Shown in pieces: positions 8,875 to 18,010 of a stretch of 64,000 bases of DNA. Numbering within the stretch: the stretch's first letter is position 1; every line of letters begins with the position of its first letter. The position numbers were made by a program, and so were the translations under genes. Source of the stretch: Actinomycetota bacterium (GTDB lineage: Bacteria > Actinomycetota > Actinomycetes > Mycobacteriales > Pseudonocardiaceae). The stretch is taken from contig JAJPIR010000278.1 in the NCBI GenBank assembly GCA_021324675.1, forward strand, positions 62,001 to 126,000, in the 5' to 3' direction. The notes under the pieces were generated by a model. That model searched no databases. It worked only from the letters and a program-made list of their open reading frames with translations, and was not told where the DNA came from.

Positions 8875-9258
8875 CTACTGGCAGTCGGCCGGGCGACGTT
8901 CGCACCATGGGATGGCGCCGGGGAATCGGTAGCGGTTGTTGGCCACCCACTGGTACAGCCACTCCTGCGCGTGCTGAGTCAGCCGGTACACCACCAGCGG
9001 GGCGCGGGTGCCCAGGGCCGCGGCCAATGCGGCATTGATCGCTTCGGCCGCTGCGGCTCGGGACGAGTCGGCGCCCTGCCAGCGCACTGCCGCCAGGCAT
9101 TCCTCGACTGTCGCTCCTACCCGGGCCGGGGCGCCTGGTTGCTGCAGCGGCAGCAGCTCGACCCGCCGGTGCCGATCCAGGCTGCGCAGCCATCCAATGC
9201 TGCGGGTGCAGAATCCGCAGCGCCCGTCGAATACCAGCACCCCGGTGCTCACCGTCAC
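8875..9258 (-). CDS. DCC-family (DUF393) thiol-disulfide oxidoreductase-like protein
   Basis: This 127-residue protein starts with a strand and DGRCGFCTRSIGWL, the DxxCxxC motif of the DCC thioredoxin-like family, with both cysteines present. The C-terminal part (WLYQWVANNRYRFPG) also fits the family. The role is probably redox, possibly membrane-associated, but partners are unknown. It stands alone, reading towards the 13E12 relic. Confidence 0.85.
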   Translation of the reverse strand: MTVSTGVLVFDGRCGFCTRSIGWLRSLDRHRRVELLPLQQPGAPARVGATVEECLAAVRWQGADSSRAAAAEAINAALAAALGTRAPLVVYRLTQHAQEWLYQWVANNRYRFPGAIPWCERRPADCQ

Positions 9259-9543
9259 CTCCGGTGGATCAGTGCACAGACAGCGGCAAGATCCACTCTA
9301 CGCTGTGGCGACAAGGCCGAGGCTCGTGCACGGTGCTCTGCCGTACTCCTGGTTACGGTGCGGCGAACAAATGACACCGGCAGCGCCGGGCGAACTTAGA
9401 CGTCTCAAACCACGATGCCACCCAGCGACATTGATCAGCCTGCGCGCGTGGGCATACGGGCCTCCTGCTCAGCGGGGCCGGTTATGCTGTTTTCACCTGC
9501 TCTGTGGTTCATCCGTCGCAGCAACTTCACCCGGTATCCCAGA
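9259..9543. other. intergenic stretch, no gene supported
   Basis: This region lies between the divergent DCC-family gene and the broken ligase gene. It shows no convincing coding frame and should contain the two promoters. The only clear structure is the palindrome at its right end, listed separately. Confidence 0.4.
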
Positions 9544-9573
9544 TACATCAGGTGATGTAGGGCAGCTACATCA
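9544..9573 (+). promoter_or_regulatory. palindromic operator with extra half-site
   Basis: TACATCAGGTGATGTA at 9544-9559 is a perfect dyad (7-bp arms, 2-bp centre), and a third TACATCA occurs at 9567-9573. It ends 17 bases before the ATG at 9591, overlapping the expected promoter and leader. This layout suits a repressor site, perhaps for a GntR- or TetR-type regulator. No such regulator gene is adjacent. Confidence 0.55.
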
Positions 9574-9590
9574 ATCGAGGTAGGAGCGAG

Positions 9591-10098
9591 ATGGCCCGTG
9601 AGGATGACGATCAGCGTCCGAAGTCGCGGATAGGGTTTTTGGGCAGAGCTGCTCCGCAGCCAGCGGAGCGGTTGCCGGTGTCAAATCTCCGCAGACCGCG
9701 CTTACCAAACCAGGCAATTCGGCCTGGGCCATTTAGTGTCATTTTATCCCGATGGCTAATTCATGAGTTACCGCAAGCTGAGCGATCAGGCCCTCGCGGT
9801 CGCTGCCGCAGTGGGAAAGGTCAACGTGCATCCCGATGACCGGGTACTCGTTATGCTGCCCGACGGTCCCGATTTCATCGAGGCATTCGCCGGAGTGATG
9901 CAGCAGGTTGCGCTGCCGCTGCCGGCGAATCCGTTGCTCCCGGCGCACGACATCGTGGCTGTCGCTGCCGAGGCAGGCGCCCGGGTCGTGCTGGTCTCGG
10001 CGGATCGGATTCCCGCGCTAGCCGACCTTGACGCGGAGCCGCCGGTACTGATCGATGGGCCTTGCGGGTCCTGGGCGGCCGTGCTTCGACTTCGGTGA
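9591..10098 (+). pseudogene. N-terminal remnant of an acyl-adenylating (ANL) enzyme
   Basis: An ATG at 9591 with a good AGGAG site opens a frame (IGFLGRAAPQPAERLPVSN) that loses homology near 9690-9705. In another frame the text continues QFGLGHLVSFYPDG, then a TAA at 9757-9759, then FMSYRKLSDQALAVAAAV and DDRVLVMLPDGPDFIEAF, typical of the N-terminal subdomain of AMP-forming ligases. It stops at 10098 after about 165 residues. The ATP-binding motifs and C-terminal domain are absent. This is a dead fragment: one frameshift, one nonsense codon and loss of the 3' two thirds. Confidence 0.75.
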
Positions 10099-10164
10099 GC
10101 AGCGGCGTGGCCGCGTCACCGTCAAGCCACCCTGCCAGGCCTCTTGACCGGGATACCTCTCCGT

Positions 10165-10180
10165 ACGTGCAATAGCACGT
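10165..10180 (+). other. small perfect hairpin
   Basis: ACGTGC, AATA, GCACGT form a 6-bp stem with a 4-base loop, 45 bases before the small gene at 10225. It may be an operator or a leader hairpin; no U-tract follows. Confidence 0.3.
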
Positions 10181-10224
10181 GCAAACGGTATGTACCGGAC
10201 AAGTGGAACATGGGGGGACGTCTC

Positions 10225-10422
10225 ATGCCGTGGTACCTGCGTTCGCTGTCCGACCGGGACACCCACTACGGCGATCTGCAGCCCGACGGGCAGGTGATTG
10301 CCGTCTGTGGCGCGGTCTTCAAACCCCGACCCTTGCCTTATGACCGTCTCGCGCTAGCCGCGTCGCCACCGGATCCTGACCAGATCTGCCCACGGTGCCA
10401 GAGCGGCAAGCCCACGAGCTAG
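10225..10422 (+). CDS. small putative zinc-binding hypothetical protein
   Basis: The 65-residue product (MPWYLRSLSDRDTHYGD at the start) contains a single cysteine in AVCGAVFKP and a C-terminal CPRC pair after PPDPDQI. This spacing resembles short actinobacterial proteins with a degenerate zinc site. GGGGGG with short spacing precedes the ATG at 10225; a longer reading from 10144 is possible but unsupported. The function is unknown. Confidence 0.6.
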   Translation: MPWYLRSLSDRDTHYGDLQPDGQVIAVCGAVFKPRPLPYDRLALAASPPDPDQICPRCQSGKPTS

Positions 10423-10609
10423 GTCCGGCTGCCTCCGGTGCGCGGACCGAGAGCAGCCGGACCGGCCTCTGGCTGTCGCGCAGCCTCCCTCGCGTCCCGG
10501 CGGATAAGCCCAGCAATCAATCGCGATAGAGTGCCGCGCCGGAATCGGGAGTGACTGCCTGTGTCCAGGTCGTCACTTAACGACAGCGCCGGCGGGGTGA
10601 GCAGCGGAT

Positions 10610-12436
10610 ATGCGCAGAAATCCAGTCCATACAGGTCGGACGCGCAGGCAGTTTCTCCGCGACACGGCACTGGCGGGTTTGGCGACCGTGTCCGGGTTGG
10701 TGGGTGCACCGGCATCGGCTGGGGCAGCACCGTCCGGACCGCGGGTGGCCGTACTGGGTGGCGGGGTAGCTGGGTTGTCTGCGGCGCTCGAACTGGCCGA
10801 GCGGAACTTCCGGGTTACGGTCTACGAGCGCAAGGAGCTCGGCGGGAAAGCGCGGAGCATCCCGGTGCCACAGAGTGCGACTGGCGGGCGTGGGCCGCTG
10901 CCTGGCGAGCATGGATTCCGGTTCTTTCCTGGTTTTTATTGGAACCTTGGTGACACCATGCGTCGGATCCCATTCACCGGTAATCAACAGGGCACCTGGA
11001 GTAACTTGGTGCACGTAAGGGCATACCGGATCTCACGTTCGGGTGGTCCTGATTTCACGGTTCCCTTGCCGTTCCCGTTCTCGCGTGATTCGGTGCCATA
11101 CACGCCAGAAAGTTTGGTCGAGACCATCGCGGCGGGGATCGTCGAAGCTTTCCGGCTGCCTGCTCAGGAGGCTGTTTACTTCGCCCGCCGGGTCCTTGTG
11201 TACGTGACGAGCTGTGACGAGCGTCGATTCGGCCAGTGGGAGCATGTCACCTGGAACGACTTCCTTCGCGCCGACAAAATGTCGCAAGACTACCGCCGGC
11301 TGTTTGCAGACGGTGCCACCCGGAACTTGGTCGCCACCAAGTCGCGCGAGGCAAGCACGCATACCATCGGGTTGATCAGCGAAGCCATCATATGGAGTTT
11401 CCTGGGTCGAGGCAACGAGCCTGGCGGCAGCGTGGACCGAGTGCTCGATGGGCCAACCAATGAGCGATTAATCGAGCCATGGGTGGCCCATCTGCGTGCG
11501 CTCGGTGTTGAATTCCGCGTAGGCGATAAAGTCGAGAGATTTCACCTGACGGATAATAGGATATCCGCGGTGACGGTACGTGAGCCTTCCGGACAAACCC
11601 GGACCGTTACCGCGGATTGGTTCCTGTCGGCGATACCGGTCGACCGTTTCGTGCCGCTGCTCAGCCCGGAAGTACTTGCCGCCGACCCTGACCTGGGAAG
11701 GGCATGCCAACTCCGTACCGACTGGATGAACGGATTGATGTTCTATCTGCGGCGCAAGCTACCGCTAACAGGGCATGTCAATTATGTCGATTCACCGTGG
11801 TCGCTTATCTCGAGCAACGAAGCCCAGTTCTGGCGGCGTAGCTTCCGCGACTACGGCGATGGCACCGTTCTGGACTGCTTGTCCACCGTAATCTCCGACT
11901 GGGTTACTGTCGGGAGCGTCATCAACAAACCTGCCAAAGAATGCACTCCCGACGAGATAGCTCAAGAGGTGTGGGCGCAGATCAAGGCTCATCTCAACGA
12001 TACCGGTGACGATACGCTGACCGACGATCTTCTTCATTCCTGGTTTCTCGACCCCGCCATCACCGGATCCGGCACTCCGAACGTGGCCAACAGCGAGCCA
12101 CTGTTTATCCAGAACGTCGGCTCCTGGGCCAACAGGCCCGAATCCGCCACAGCGATCCGGAATCTGTTCCTTGCCGGCGACTGGGTCCGTACCAACGTCA
12201 ACGTCACGTCTATGGAAGGAGCGAACGAGAGTGCTCGCCAGGCCGTCAATGCCCTGCTGGACGCGGCCGGCTCGGTCGCTCCCCGCTGCAGCCTGCACGG
12301 GCTATTTCGTCCGCCCGAGTTTGAACACCTCAAGTCGGTTGATCGCGCCCGCTACCGTCGGCAACTGCCAAACCTCTTTGATAACGACGATCCATTACGC
12401 GGCCAAATCCTCGCTGAACCGACGAAGAGCAACTAG
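10610..12436 (+). CDS. Tat-exported FAD-dependent desaturase/amine-oxidase-like enzyme
   Basis: This 608-residue flavoenzyme starts with a Tat signal (RTRRQFLRDTALAG, then a hydrophobic stretch ending near ASAGAA). The dinucleotide-binding motif VAVLGGGVAGLSAALELAER is followed by an ELGGKA segment typical of phytoene-desaturase and hydroxysqualene-dehydroxylase relatives. The C-terminal FAD motif is FLAGDWVRTNVNVTSMEGA. Such enzymes act on terpenoid or carotenoid chains, but the substrate here is not determined. The Tat signal would place it outside the membrane, which is unusual for this group. Its stop overlaps the stop of the opposing P450 at the palindrome CTAG. Confidence 0.85.
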   Translation: MRRNPVHTGRTRRQFLRDTALAGLATVSGLVGAPASAGAAPSGPRVAVLGGGVAGLSAALELAERNFRVTVYERKELGGKARSIPVPQSATGGRGPLPGEHGFRFFPGFYWNLGDTMRRIPFTGNQQGTWSNLVHVRAYRISRSGGPDFTVPLPFPFSRDSVPYTPESLVETIAAGIVEAFRLPAQEAVYFARRVLVYVTSCDERRFGQWEHVTWNDFLRADKMSQDYRRLFADGATRNLVATKSREASTHTIGLISEAIIWSFLGRGNEPGGSVDRVLDGPTNERLIEPWVAHLRALGVEFRVGDKVERFHLTDNRISAVTVREPSGQTRTVTADWFLSAIPVDRFVPLLSPEVLAADPDLGRACQLRTDWMNGLMFYLRRKLPLTGHVNYVDSPWSLISSNEAQFWRRSFRDYGDGTVLDCLSTVISDWVTVGSVINKPAKECTPDEIAQEVWAQIKAHLNDTGDDTLTDDLLHSWFLDPAITGSGTPNVANSEPLFIQNVGSWANRPESATAIRNLFLAGDWVRTNVNVTSMEGANESARQAVNALLDAAGSVAPRCSLHGLFRPPEFEHLKSVDRARYRRQLPNLFDNDDPLRGQILAEPTKSN

Positions 12437-13782
12437 CCGGCACCGTTCGCTCGTCGAGTTGCGCGCATCCGCAGGCCGCGTGGATACAGCACGGCAGATC
12501 GCGAGGGTCGGACGTGCTGGCCGGGAAGCAGCTGCAAGCGCCAGCGCGCGGCGAGGGTGGACAGGGCCAAAGTGGCCTCGGTGACGGCGAACGTATCGCC
12601 GATACATTTGCGCGCCCCGGCAGCGAAGGGGATGAAGGCTTCGCGCGGTGGCGGCGCATGGTGGCCCTCAACCCAGCGGTCGGGGTCAAACCGATCATGA
12701 TCGGGATAGCAGTCGGGCAGGTGGTGGAGCAGGTAGGGACTGTAGATCAGGATGGTGCCCGCGGGGATGGGATGCTCCCCCAGGTACGTATCGGTGGTGG
12801 CGGTGCGAGCCAGTGACCAGGCAGGCGGATACATCCGCAGTGTCTCGGTAACGACCCGGCTGGCCAGCCCCAGTTTTGTCAGGTCCTCGAAACGGGCCGC
12901 TGCCCGTCCGAGAACCTCATCGACTTCTGCGTGGAGTTGCTGTTCGACGTCGGGGTGACAGGCCAGCAGGTAGACCGCCCATGCCAAGGCATTGGCGGTT
13001 GTTTCCGAGCCTGCGAGGAAAAACGTGCTGACCTGATCCACGATCTCGCTGTCGGACAGTCCCTGGCTTTCTGTTGGGTCGCGGGCGGCCAACAGCGCTG
13101 AGAGCAGATCGCCACAGTCGGCGCCCCCGGCCCGGCGGTCGGCGATCACGCCACGGACAATGTCTTGTAAGTGGGTCCGGGCTTGGTCGAAACGGCGATT
13201 GCTGCCAAGAAGGAACCTGTCCAAGGGTGGCGGGACGATCGAGCGCGTGTAGATGCCTGCCAGCAGAGCGTGCAGATCGTTGATCACTGCGTGCAGCGTG
13301 GCTGGCGGCAGTGCGTCAGAGAACATGGTGTCGATTGCAATTCTGGCGCTTAATGTCGTCATCTCGGGCAAGATGTCGAGGATCTGGCCATGTTGCCAGG
13401 ATGCGGTGACCTCGGCGATGTGTTTGGCCATGATCTGGGCATAGCCAGGAAACCGCGCCGGGTGGAACGTGGGTTGAATCAGGCGCCGTTGCCGCCGATG
13501 CAGGCTGTGCGGGCACGTCGCCAGCCCATCACCGAATGCCTCCCGGACGCGATCAAAGAAAGGTCCGGTCTTGTCAAAGACGCGGTCATTGAGCAGAACC
13601 TGGCGTACCAACTCCGGTGTGCACACCACAATCGCTTCGAAGGGACCGAACCGGACACGTACCAAATCACCGTGGGCGGGCAGGGAGGTCAAAAAGCTCA
13701 GCGGATCACGCAATACTGACAAGGTATGACCGAGTAACGGCAATGCCCCAGGTGCAGTGACCGCCGTAGACTTCGCCCCCAT
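12433..13782 (-). CDS. cytochrome P450
   Basis: This P450 of about 449 residues has the oxygen-binding helix motif AGSETT, the ExxR motif ETLR, the RFDPDRW meander and the heme loop FAAGARKCIGD, whose cysteine ligates iron. The overall pattern resembles bacterial P450s that look eukaryote-like, such as terpene hydroxylases, but I cannot name a CYP family. The ATG at 13782 is chosen because GGAGG lies five bases upstream; the open frame extends to 13797. It converges with the flavin desaturase-like gene with a 4-base overlap of the stops. A shared pathway is possible but not shown. Confidence 0.9.
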   Translation of the reverse strand: MGAKSTAVTAPGALPLLGHTLSVLRDPLSFLTSLPAHGDLVRVRFGPFEAIVVCTPELVRQVLLNDRVFDKTGPFFDRVREAFGDGLATCPHSLHRRQRRLIQPTFHPARFPGYAQIMAKHIAEVTASWQHGQILDILPEMTTLSARIAIDTMFSDALPPATLHAVINDLHALLAGIYTRSIVPPPLDRFLLGSNRRFDQARTHLQDIVRGVIADRRAGGADCGDLLSALLAARDPTESQGLSDSEIVDQVSTFFLAGSETTANALAWAVYLLACHPDVEQQLHAEVDEVLGRAAARFEDLTKLGLASRVVTETLRMYPPAWSLARTATTDTYLGEHPIPAGTILIYSPYLLHHLPDCYPDHDRFDPDRWVEGHHAPPPREAFIPFAAGARKCIGDTFAVTEATLALSTLAARWRLQLLPGQHVRPSRSAVLYPRGLRMRATRRANGAG

Positions 13783-13803
13783 CATTTCCTCCAGCAATTG
13801 ATC

Positions 13804-15240
13804 TTACGATCTTTGCGCCGGTTCTCGCAGCGGAAGGCGAACTCGGAACCGGGTATCACCGGCGCGGGATTGCACCTGGATGTCTCCGTGGTGCCGGTTG
13901 ACCACCACCCGCCAGCTGACGTCGAGTCCCAACCCGGTTCCCTGACCGACGGGTTTGGTGGTGAAGAAAGGCTCGAAGATCCGCTGGATGGCATCGGGTG
14001 GGATACCGGATCCGGTGTCACCGATCTCGACGAGAGCGTACTCGCCGTCGCGGGCGGTACGAACGGTGAGCGTGCCCTGCCCCTGCATGGCGTCGATGGC
14101 GTTGACGATGAGGTTGGTCCACACCTGGTTGAGCTCGGCCGGGTAGGCGGGTACGGCGGGTAGCTCGCGGTCGTAGTCCTTGACGACCCGGACGCCGTCG
14201 CCGAGCTTGCGGGCGAGCATCACCAGGGTGGCGTCGAGGCCGTCATGCAGGTCGATGTCCTGGTACGGGGCGCGATCCAGCTGGGAGTACTGCTTGGCGG
14301 CGTCCACCAGCGCGGTGATCCGCCCGATGGCGTCACCGATCTCGCGGAGCAGGTTTTCGGTTTCCACCGTGTAGGCCAGCCAGCGCAGCGCGCCTTCCAG
14401 CGACTCGTCGGGCACGGCGGCAGCGACTTCCTCCAGGTCGGGCACTCGCAACCCACCCGCGACGAACACCGCCGCCAAGTCCCAACCCTGGCTGATCTGG
14501 TGGTCGTCGAGCCAGTCGGCCAGCTCGTCTTCGAGGTCACCGGTCTGCAGCGCGGTCAGCGTCGGTGCGCTGTCCCCCAGGTCCACGAATCGATCTTGCA
14601 GCTCGGTCAGGGAGCACAGCATGGTCTTGTCCAGCCGGCCCTGGGCGAGCGCAGCCAGCTTGTGCCGCATCCCGGCCAACCGTTCCCGCAAGGTCTCAGC
14701 CGCCCGGCTGGCTGCTGCCGCCGGGTTGTTCAACTCATGGGTCAACCCGGCAGACAGCTTGCCCAGGGCGAGCAGCCGCTCGCGCTGCCCGACCAGGGCG
14801 TTCGTATTGGCCAGGCCGACGAAAAGGCCCTGCAGCAGGTGCACCGCCATGGGGTACCAGCGGTGGAACACCTCACGGAACTCGCGGCTGGGCAGCGCCA
14901 GAACCGTGCCATCACTCAGCGCCCGCACTGATGCCGAGTAGATCTGGTCAACCTGATCACCGAGGTAGAACTGGACGGCACCGAAGTAGGACCCGCGCTG
15001 GTCGGTGCGGGTGATCTCCACTTCCTCCCTGGAAACCAGCCGGGTCATCCGGATCGTTCCCGACAGCAGCACATAGAAGCAGCGGGCCGGCTCACCTTCG
15101 CGGACCACGATCTCGCCGTCACTGATCGGCACGATGTCGCCATGGTCGCGAACCCAGTCCAGCTGGGTGTCGGTCAAGTCGGTGAACAGAAACAGCTCAC
15201 GCAGCTCGGTGTGGGACAGCCGTGGGGCAGTGCTGGTCAT
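13804..15240 (-). CDS. cNMP-binding-domain sensor histidine kinase
   Basis: This 478-residue kinase has an N-terminal cyclic-nucleotide-binding (Crp-like) domain, roughly residues 15-130 with the beta-roll GEIVVREGEPARCFYVLLSG. A dimerisation region carries His168 in LTHELNNPAAAA. The C-terminal ATPase has the N box (NLIVNAIDAM), G1 (GDTGSGIP) and G2 (GTGLGL). No transmembrane segment is seen, so it senses a cytoplasmic signal. Its start overlaps the stop of the response-regulator gene by ATGA, which strongly suggests the two are partners. Confidence 0.92.
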   Translation of the reverse strand: MTSTAPRLSHTELRELFLFTDLTDTQLDWVRDHGDIVPISDGEIVVREGEPARCFYVLLSGTIRMTRLVSREEVEITRTDQRGSYFGAVQFYLGDQVDQIYSASVRALSDGTVLALPSREFREVFHRWYPMAVHLLQGLFVGLANTNALVGQRERLLALGKLSAGLTHELNNPAAAASRAAETLRERLAGMRHKLAALAQGRLDKTMLCSLTELQDRFVDLGDSAPTLTALQTGDLEDELADWLDDHQISQGWDLAAVFVAGGLRVPDLEEVAAAVPDESLEGALRWLAYTVETENLLREIGDAIGRITALVDAAKQYSQLDRAPYQDIDLHDGLDATLVMLARKLGDGVRVVKDYDRELPAVPAYPAELNQVWTNLIVNAIDAMQGQGTLTVRTARDGEYALVEIGDTGSGIPPDAIQRIFEPFFTTKPVGQGTGLGLDVSWRVVVNRHHGDIQVQSRAGDTRFRVRLPLREPAQRS

Positions 15241-16904
15241 TGATCCTCCAGGTAGCGGTGCACCAACGTCACCGCCATGGCTCCCTCACCGACAGCCGAG
15301 GCGACCCGCTTGACGGACTCGGCGCGCACGTCACCGGCCACGAACACCCCCGGCAGGCTGGATTCGAGGTAGTAGGGGTCGCGGTCCAAGCCCCACCCGG
15401 GTGGTCGGCGCCCGTCGACGAGGAGATCCGGTCCGGTCTTGATAAATCCACGCGAATCTCGATCGACCACCCCGTCTAGCCAGTCGGTTCGCGGCGCCGC
15501 GCCGATGAAGATGAACAGGTGCTCGGTGGCAACGTCTTCGGTGGTGCCGGAACGGGTGTCATGCAGGCTGATGCGCTCCAGGTGCTCATCACCATGCGCC
15601 GCGGTGACTTGGGTGCAGGTGCGCACCGTGACGTTCTCCAGGGTGGCCAGCTGCTGGATGAGGTAATGCGACATCGACTTCGCCAGCGAATCGCCGCGCA
15701 CCAGCAAGGCGACTCGGCGGGCGTGGCGGGAGAAGAACACCGCGGCCTGACCCGCGGAGTTAGCGCCACCGACCACGCAGACGTCCTGACCGGCGCAGGC
15801 GGCAGCCTCGGTCATCGCCGAGCCGTAGTAGACGCCGCGGCCGGTGAGTTCGGCGACGCCGGGCGCGTGCAGGGCACGGTAGGAGACGCCGGTGGCCAGG
15901 ACCACGGCGTGCGCAGCGAGCTCGCTGCCGTCACCGAACTGCACCACCCGTGACGATCCACGGGCCACCAACCCGACGACCTCGCGGGCAGACAACGCCT
16001 CCGCGCCGAACTTCTGCGCCTGCCGCCGGGCCCGATCGGTCAGCTGCGCGCCCGACACTCCGTCGGGAAAACCGAGGTAGTTTTCGATCCGGGAGCTCTG
16101 CCCGGCCTGCCCGCCACTGGCCAGGCGCTCCACCAGCACCGTGCGGAGCCCCTCGGAGGCGCCGTAGACCGCCGCACCCAAACCCGCCGGACCGGCACCG
16201 ACCACGATGAGGTCATAGAATTCGGCCGCCGGTTGGGTGGACAGCCCCACCGCGGCGGCGATTTCGGCGCCGGTGGGTTGGCGCAGGGATCGACCCTCCG
16301 GAGTGATCACAACGGGGATGTCCGCGGGACTCAGCCCAGCCGCGTCGAGCAGCCGTTGACCCTCCGGTTCCTCCACGCTGTACCAGCGGTACGGAACCGC
16401 GTTGCGGGCCAAGAAATCCCGCACCTTGAATGACGGCGCGGACCACCGGTGCCCCACCACCTTGGTTTCCTCGACGCTGCTGTCCCCGACGGCGCGCCAC
16501 ATTTCCACCAGCGCATCCACCACCGGGTAGAGCTTTTCCTCCGGAGGATTCCACGGTTTAAGCAGGTAATGATCCACGTCGACGACGTTGATGGCCTGGA
16601 TTGCCGCGTCGGTGTCAGCGTAGGCGGTCAGCAGCGCTCGGCGGGCCCGCGGAAACAAGTCCATTGCCTGCTCGAGGAACTCGATGCCGTTGAGCTGCGG
16701 CATCCGGTAATCGGCCAGGATCACCGCAACGGGCTCGCCCCGGCGCTTGATCTCTTTGAGCGCGTCCAGACCATCCAGCGCCGACTCGGCCCGCACCACC
16801 CGGTACTGCTCGCCGTAACGGCGACGCAGGTCCCGCGCCACCGCCCGGGACACACCCGGGTCATCGTCTACCGTCAACAGCACCGGTTTGGCGATCTGGG
16901 TCAC
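15237..16904 (-). CDS. response regulator fused to a thioredoxin-reductase-like flavoprotein
   Basis: This 555-residue protein begins with a receiver domain (TVDDDPG acidic pocket, phosphoacceptor Asp65 in ADYRMP, Lys in LLKPW). A linker follows, then a two-dinucleotide-binding flavoprotein domain with VVGAGPAGLGAA for FAD, VVGGANSAGQAA for NAD(P)H, and a C-terminal VAGDVR motif. The active-site CxxC expected between the two in thioredoxin reductases is missing; GVYYGSAMTEAAAC occupies that place. It may therefore sense redox cofactors rather than reduce thioredoxin. It is co-translated with the cNMP-domain kinase. Confidence 0.92.
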   Translation of the reverse strand: MTQIAKPVLLTVDDDPGVSRAVARDLRRRYGEQYRVVRAESALDGLDALKEIKRRGEPVAVILADYRMPQLNGIEFLEQAMDLFPRARRALLTAYADTDAAIQAINVVDVDHYLLKPWNPPEEKLYPVVDALVEMWRAVGDSSVEETKVVGHRWSAPSFKVRDFLARNAVPYRWYSVEEPEGQRLLDAAGLSPADIPVVITPEGRSLRQPTGAEIAAAVGLSTQPAAEFYDLIVVGAGPAGLGAAVYGASEGLRTVLVERLASGGQAGQSSRIENYLGFPDGVSGAQLTDRARRQAQKFGAEALSAREVVGLVARGSSRVVQFGDGSELAAHAVVLATGVSYRALHAPGVAELTGRGVYYGSAMTEAAACAGQDVCVVGGANSAGQAAVFFSRHARRVALLVRGDSLAKSMSHYLIQQLATLENVTVRTCTQVTAAHGDEHLERISLHDTRSGTTEDVATEHLFIFIGAAPRTDWLDGVVDRDSRGFIKTGPDLLVDGRRPPGWGLDRDPYYLESSLPGVFVAGDVRAESVKRVASAVGEGAMAVTLVHRYLEDQ

Positions 16905-17201
16905 CTTGGCGAAAGCCCCCTCATGCCGTGCCCGTCAGCAACCATGGTTCACCTCACTATTCAAGAGTAGAACCGGGCGGCCACTCTGCTCCCGGACAAC
17001 AATGCCGCCATCGTCGCGTACTGCTCGAACATTGCCAGCCCCACAGCAGGCAGCTGGCGGCCATGCTGGAGAGCCTGGCCTAGGTGCGATGTGTGCGAAT
17101 ACGCCGAAGGACTGCCGGGACTGGATCGAGGCAGGCCCTCTGACGAATCCGGCGCCTCGGCATCTCGTTGAGCGCTGAACCTGCTTTCGTGCTGACGGCG
17201 G

Positions 17202-17519
17202 TCAACCTCTCGACGCGGCAGACTCTTCAAACCGCCCTGAGCTCATGCTCTCGGCGTAGACCAGGTGCTTGTACGCGGACAGCCAGACTGTGCACGGTGC
17301 AACCCAGGGGCGCCACAGGCTCGAGCAGGCCGGGCAGCGACCCCGGAGATCCGGCGAGTGATGAGCCAGCACGGCGCGCCACCCAGCGACCAATCGAGGC
17401 AACTCGCTGCGCGCCACCAGCAACACGGAGTCGTCGTCAGTGCTGCTTGCCTCTTGCTCCAGCATGTGCAGCCGATCCCACACCGCTGCGCGGAGCACCT
17501 CACCCAGCACTCGATCCAC
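17202..17519 (-). CDS. small actinobacterial hypothetical protein with cysteine pair
   Basis: This 105-residue protein has a helical N-terminus (GEVLRAAVWDRLHMLEQ) and a cysteine-rich segment RGRCPACSSLWRPWVAPC that could bind zinc. GGGAGG lies seven bases before the GTG at 17519. Similar short proteins are, as far as I recall, common in Pseudonocardiales-type actinobacteria and have no known role. About 300 bp without recognisable features separate it from the redox two-component pair. Confidence 0.6.
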   Translation of the reverse strand: MDRVLGEVLRAAVWDRLHMLEQEASSTDDDSVLLVARSELPRLVAGWRAVLAHHSPDLRGRCPACSSLWRPWVAPCTVWLSAYKHLVYAESMSSGRFEESAASRG

Positions 17520-17733
17520 CGCGACACCTCCCGCCGTCCCGGTTTCCTCTCGACGATGTTCGTGACCAACCCGCCCATCGGTGAGCCGTCATGCCATGCC
17601 CCTATAGCCGCGGAACTAAACCTCATTGCTGTCCCCGCCGCGACTCAGCACGCCGGAGCAGCGGACGTTGGTGTGAGATCTGGTCACGGGACACGCCGGC
17701 GGGCATCCCGGTGGACTGCCGGCCCCAGCCATC

Positions 17734-17823
17734 GGATGCACGGTGACCGGATGCACGGTGACCGGATGCACGGTGACCGGATGCACGTTGAGCGGATGCA
17801 CGTTGAGCGGATGCACGCTGATC
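17734..17823 (+). repeat. six-copy 15-bp tandem repeat
   Basis: Six consecutive 15-mers start at 17734, 17749, 17764, 17779, 17794 and 17809. The first three are GGATGCACGGTGACC, the next two GGATGCACGTTGAGC and the last GGATGCACGCTGATC, so the array shows stepwise divergence. It lies in the 491-bp gap between the small hypothetical gene and the exporter gene, where I see no convincing gene. The exporter promoter probably lies in the lower-GC stretch that follows (17824-18000). Confidence 0.92.
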
Positions 17824-18010
17824 GGATACCACACCCTGAACGCTATTGATCGATTCGACACGGACGGTGACAAGCTTTTCGCATTCGGTACAAGAGCTGC
17901 TGTGAAAAACCTCATTCGGATTGCCGGGTTATCGGAACCTGTTACTTTAGTTGTGTGAAGCAAGTACATTTCTCGGCGCGTGAGCGACGAAGCACTCTAC
18001 GGAGTCGCAG

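Noticed and set aside
17734-17823. CRISPR array
   Set aside because: The units are contiguous with no spacers and no cas genes are present.
17623-17958. Repeat-containing short frames that could read as pentapeptide repeats
   Set aside because: The 15-bp period makes any frame look like a five-residue repeat; the residues do not fit the pentapeptide-repeat consensus and no ribosome site supports them.
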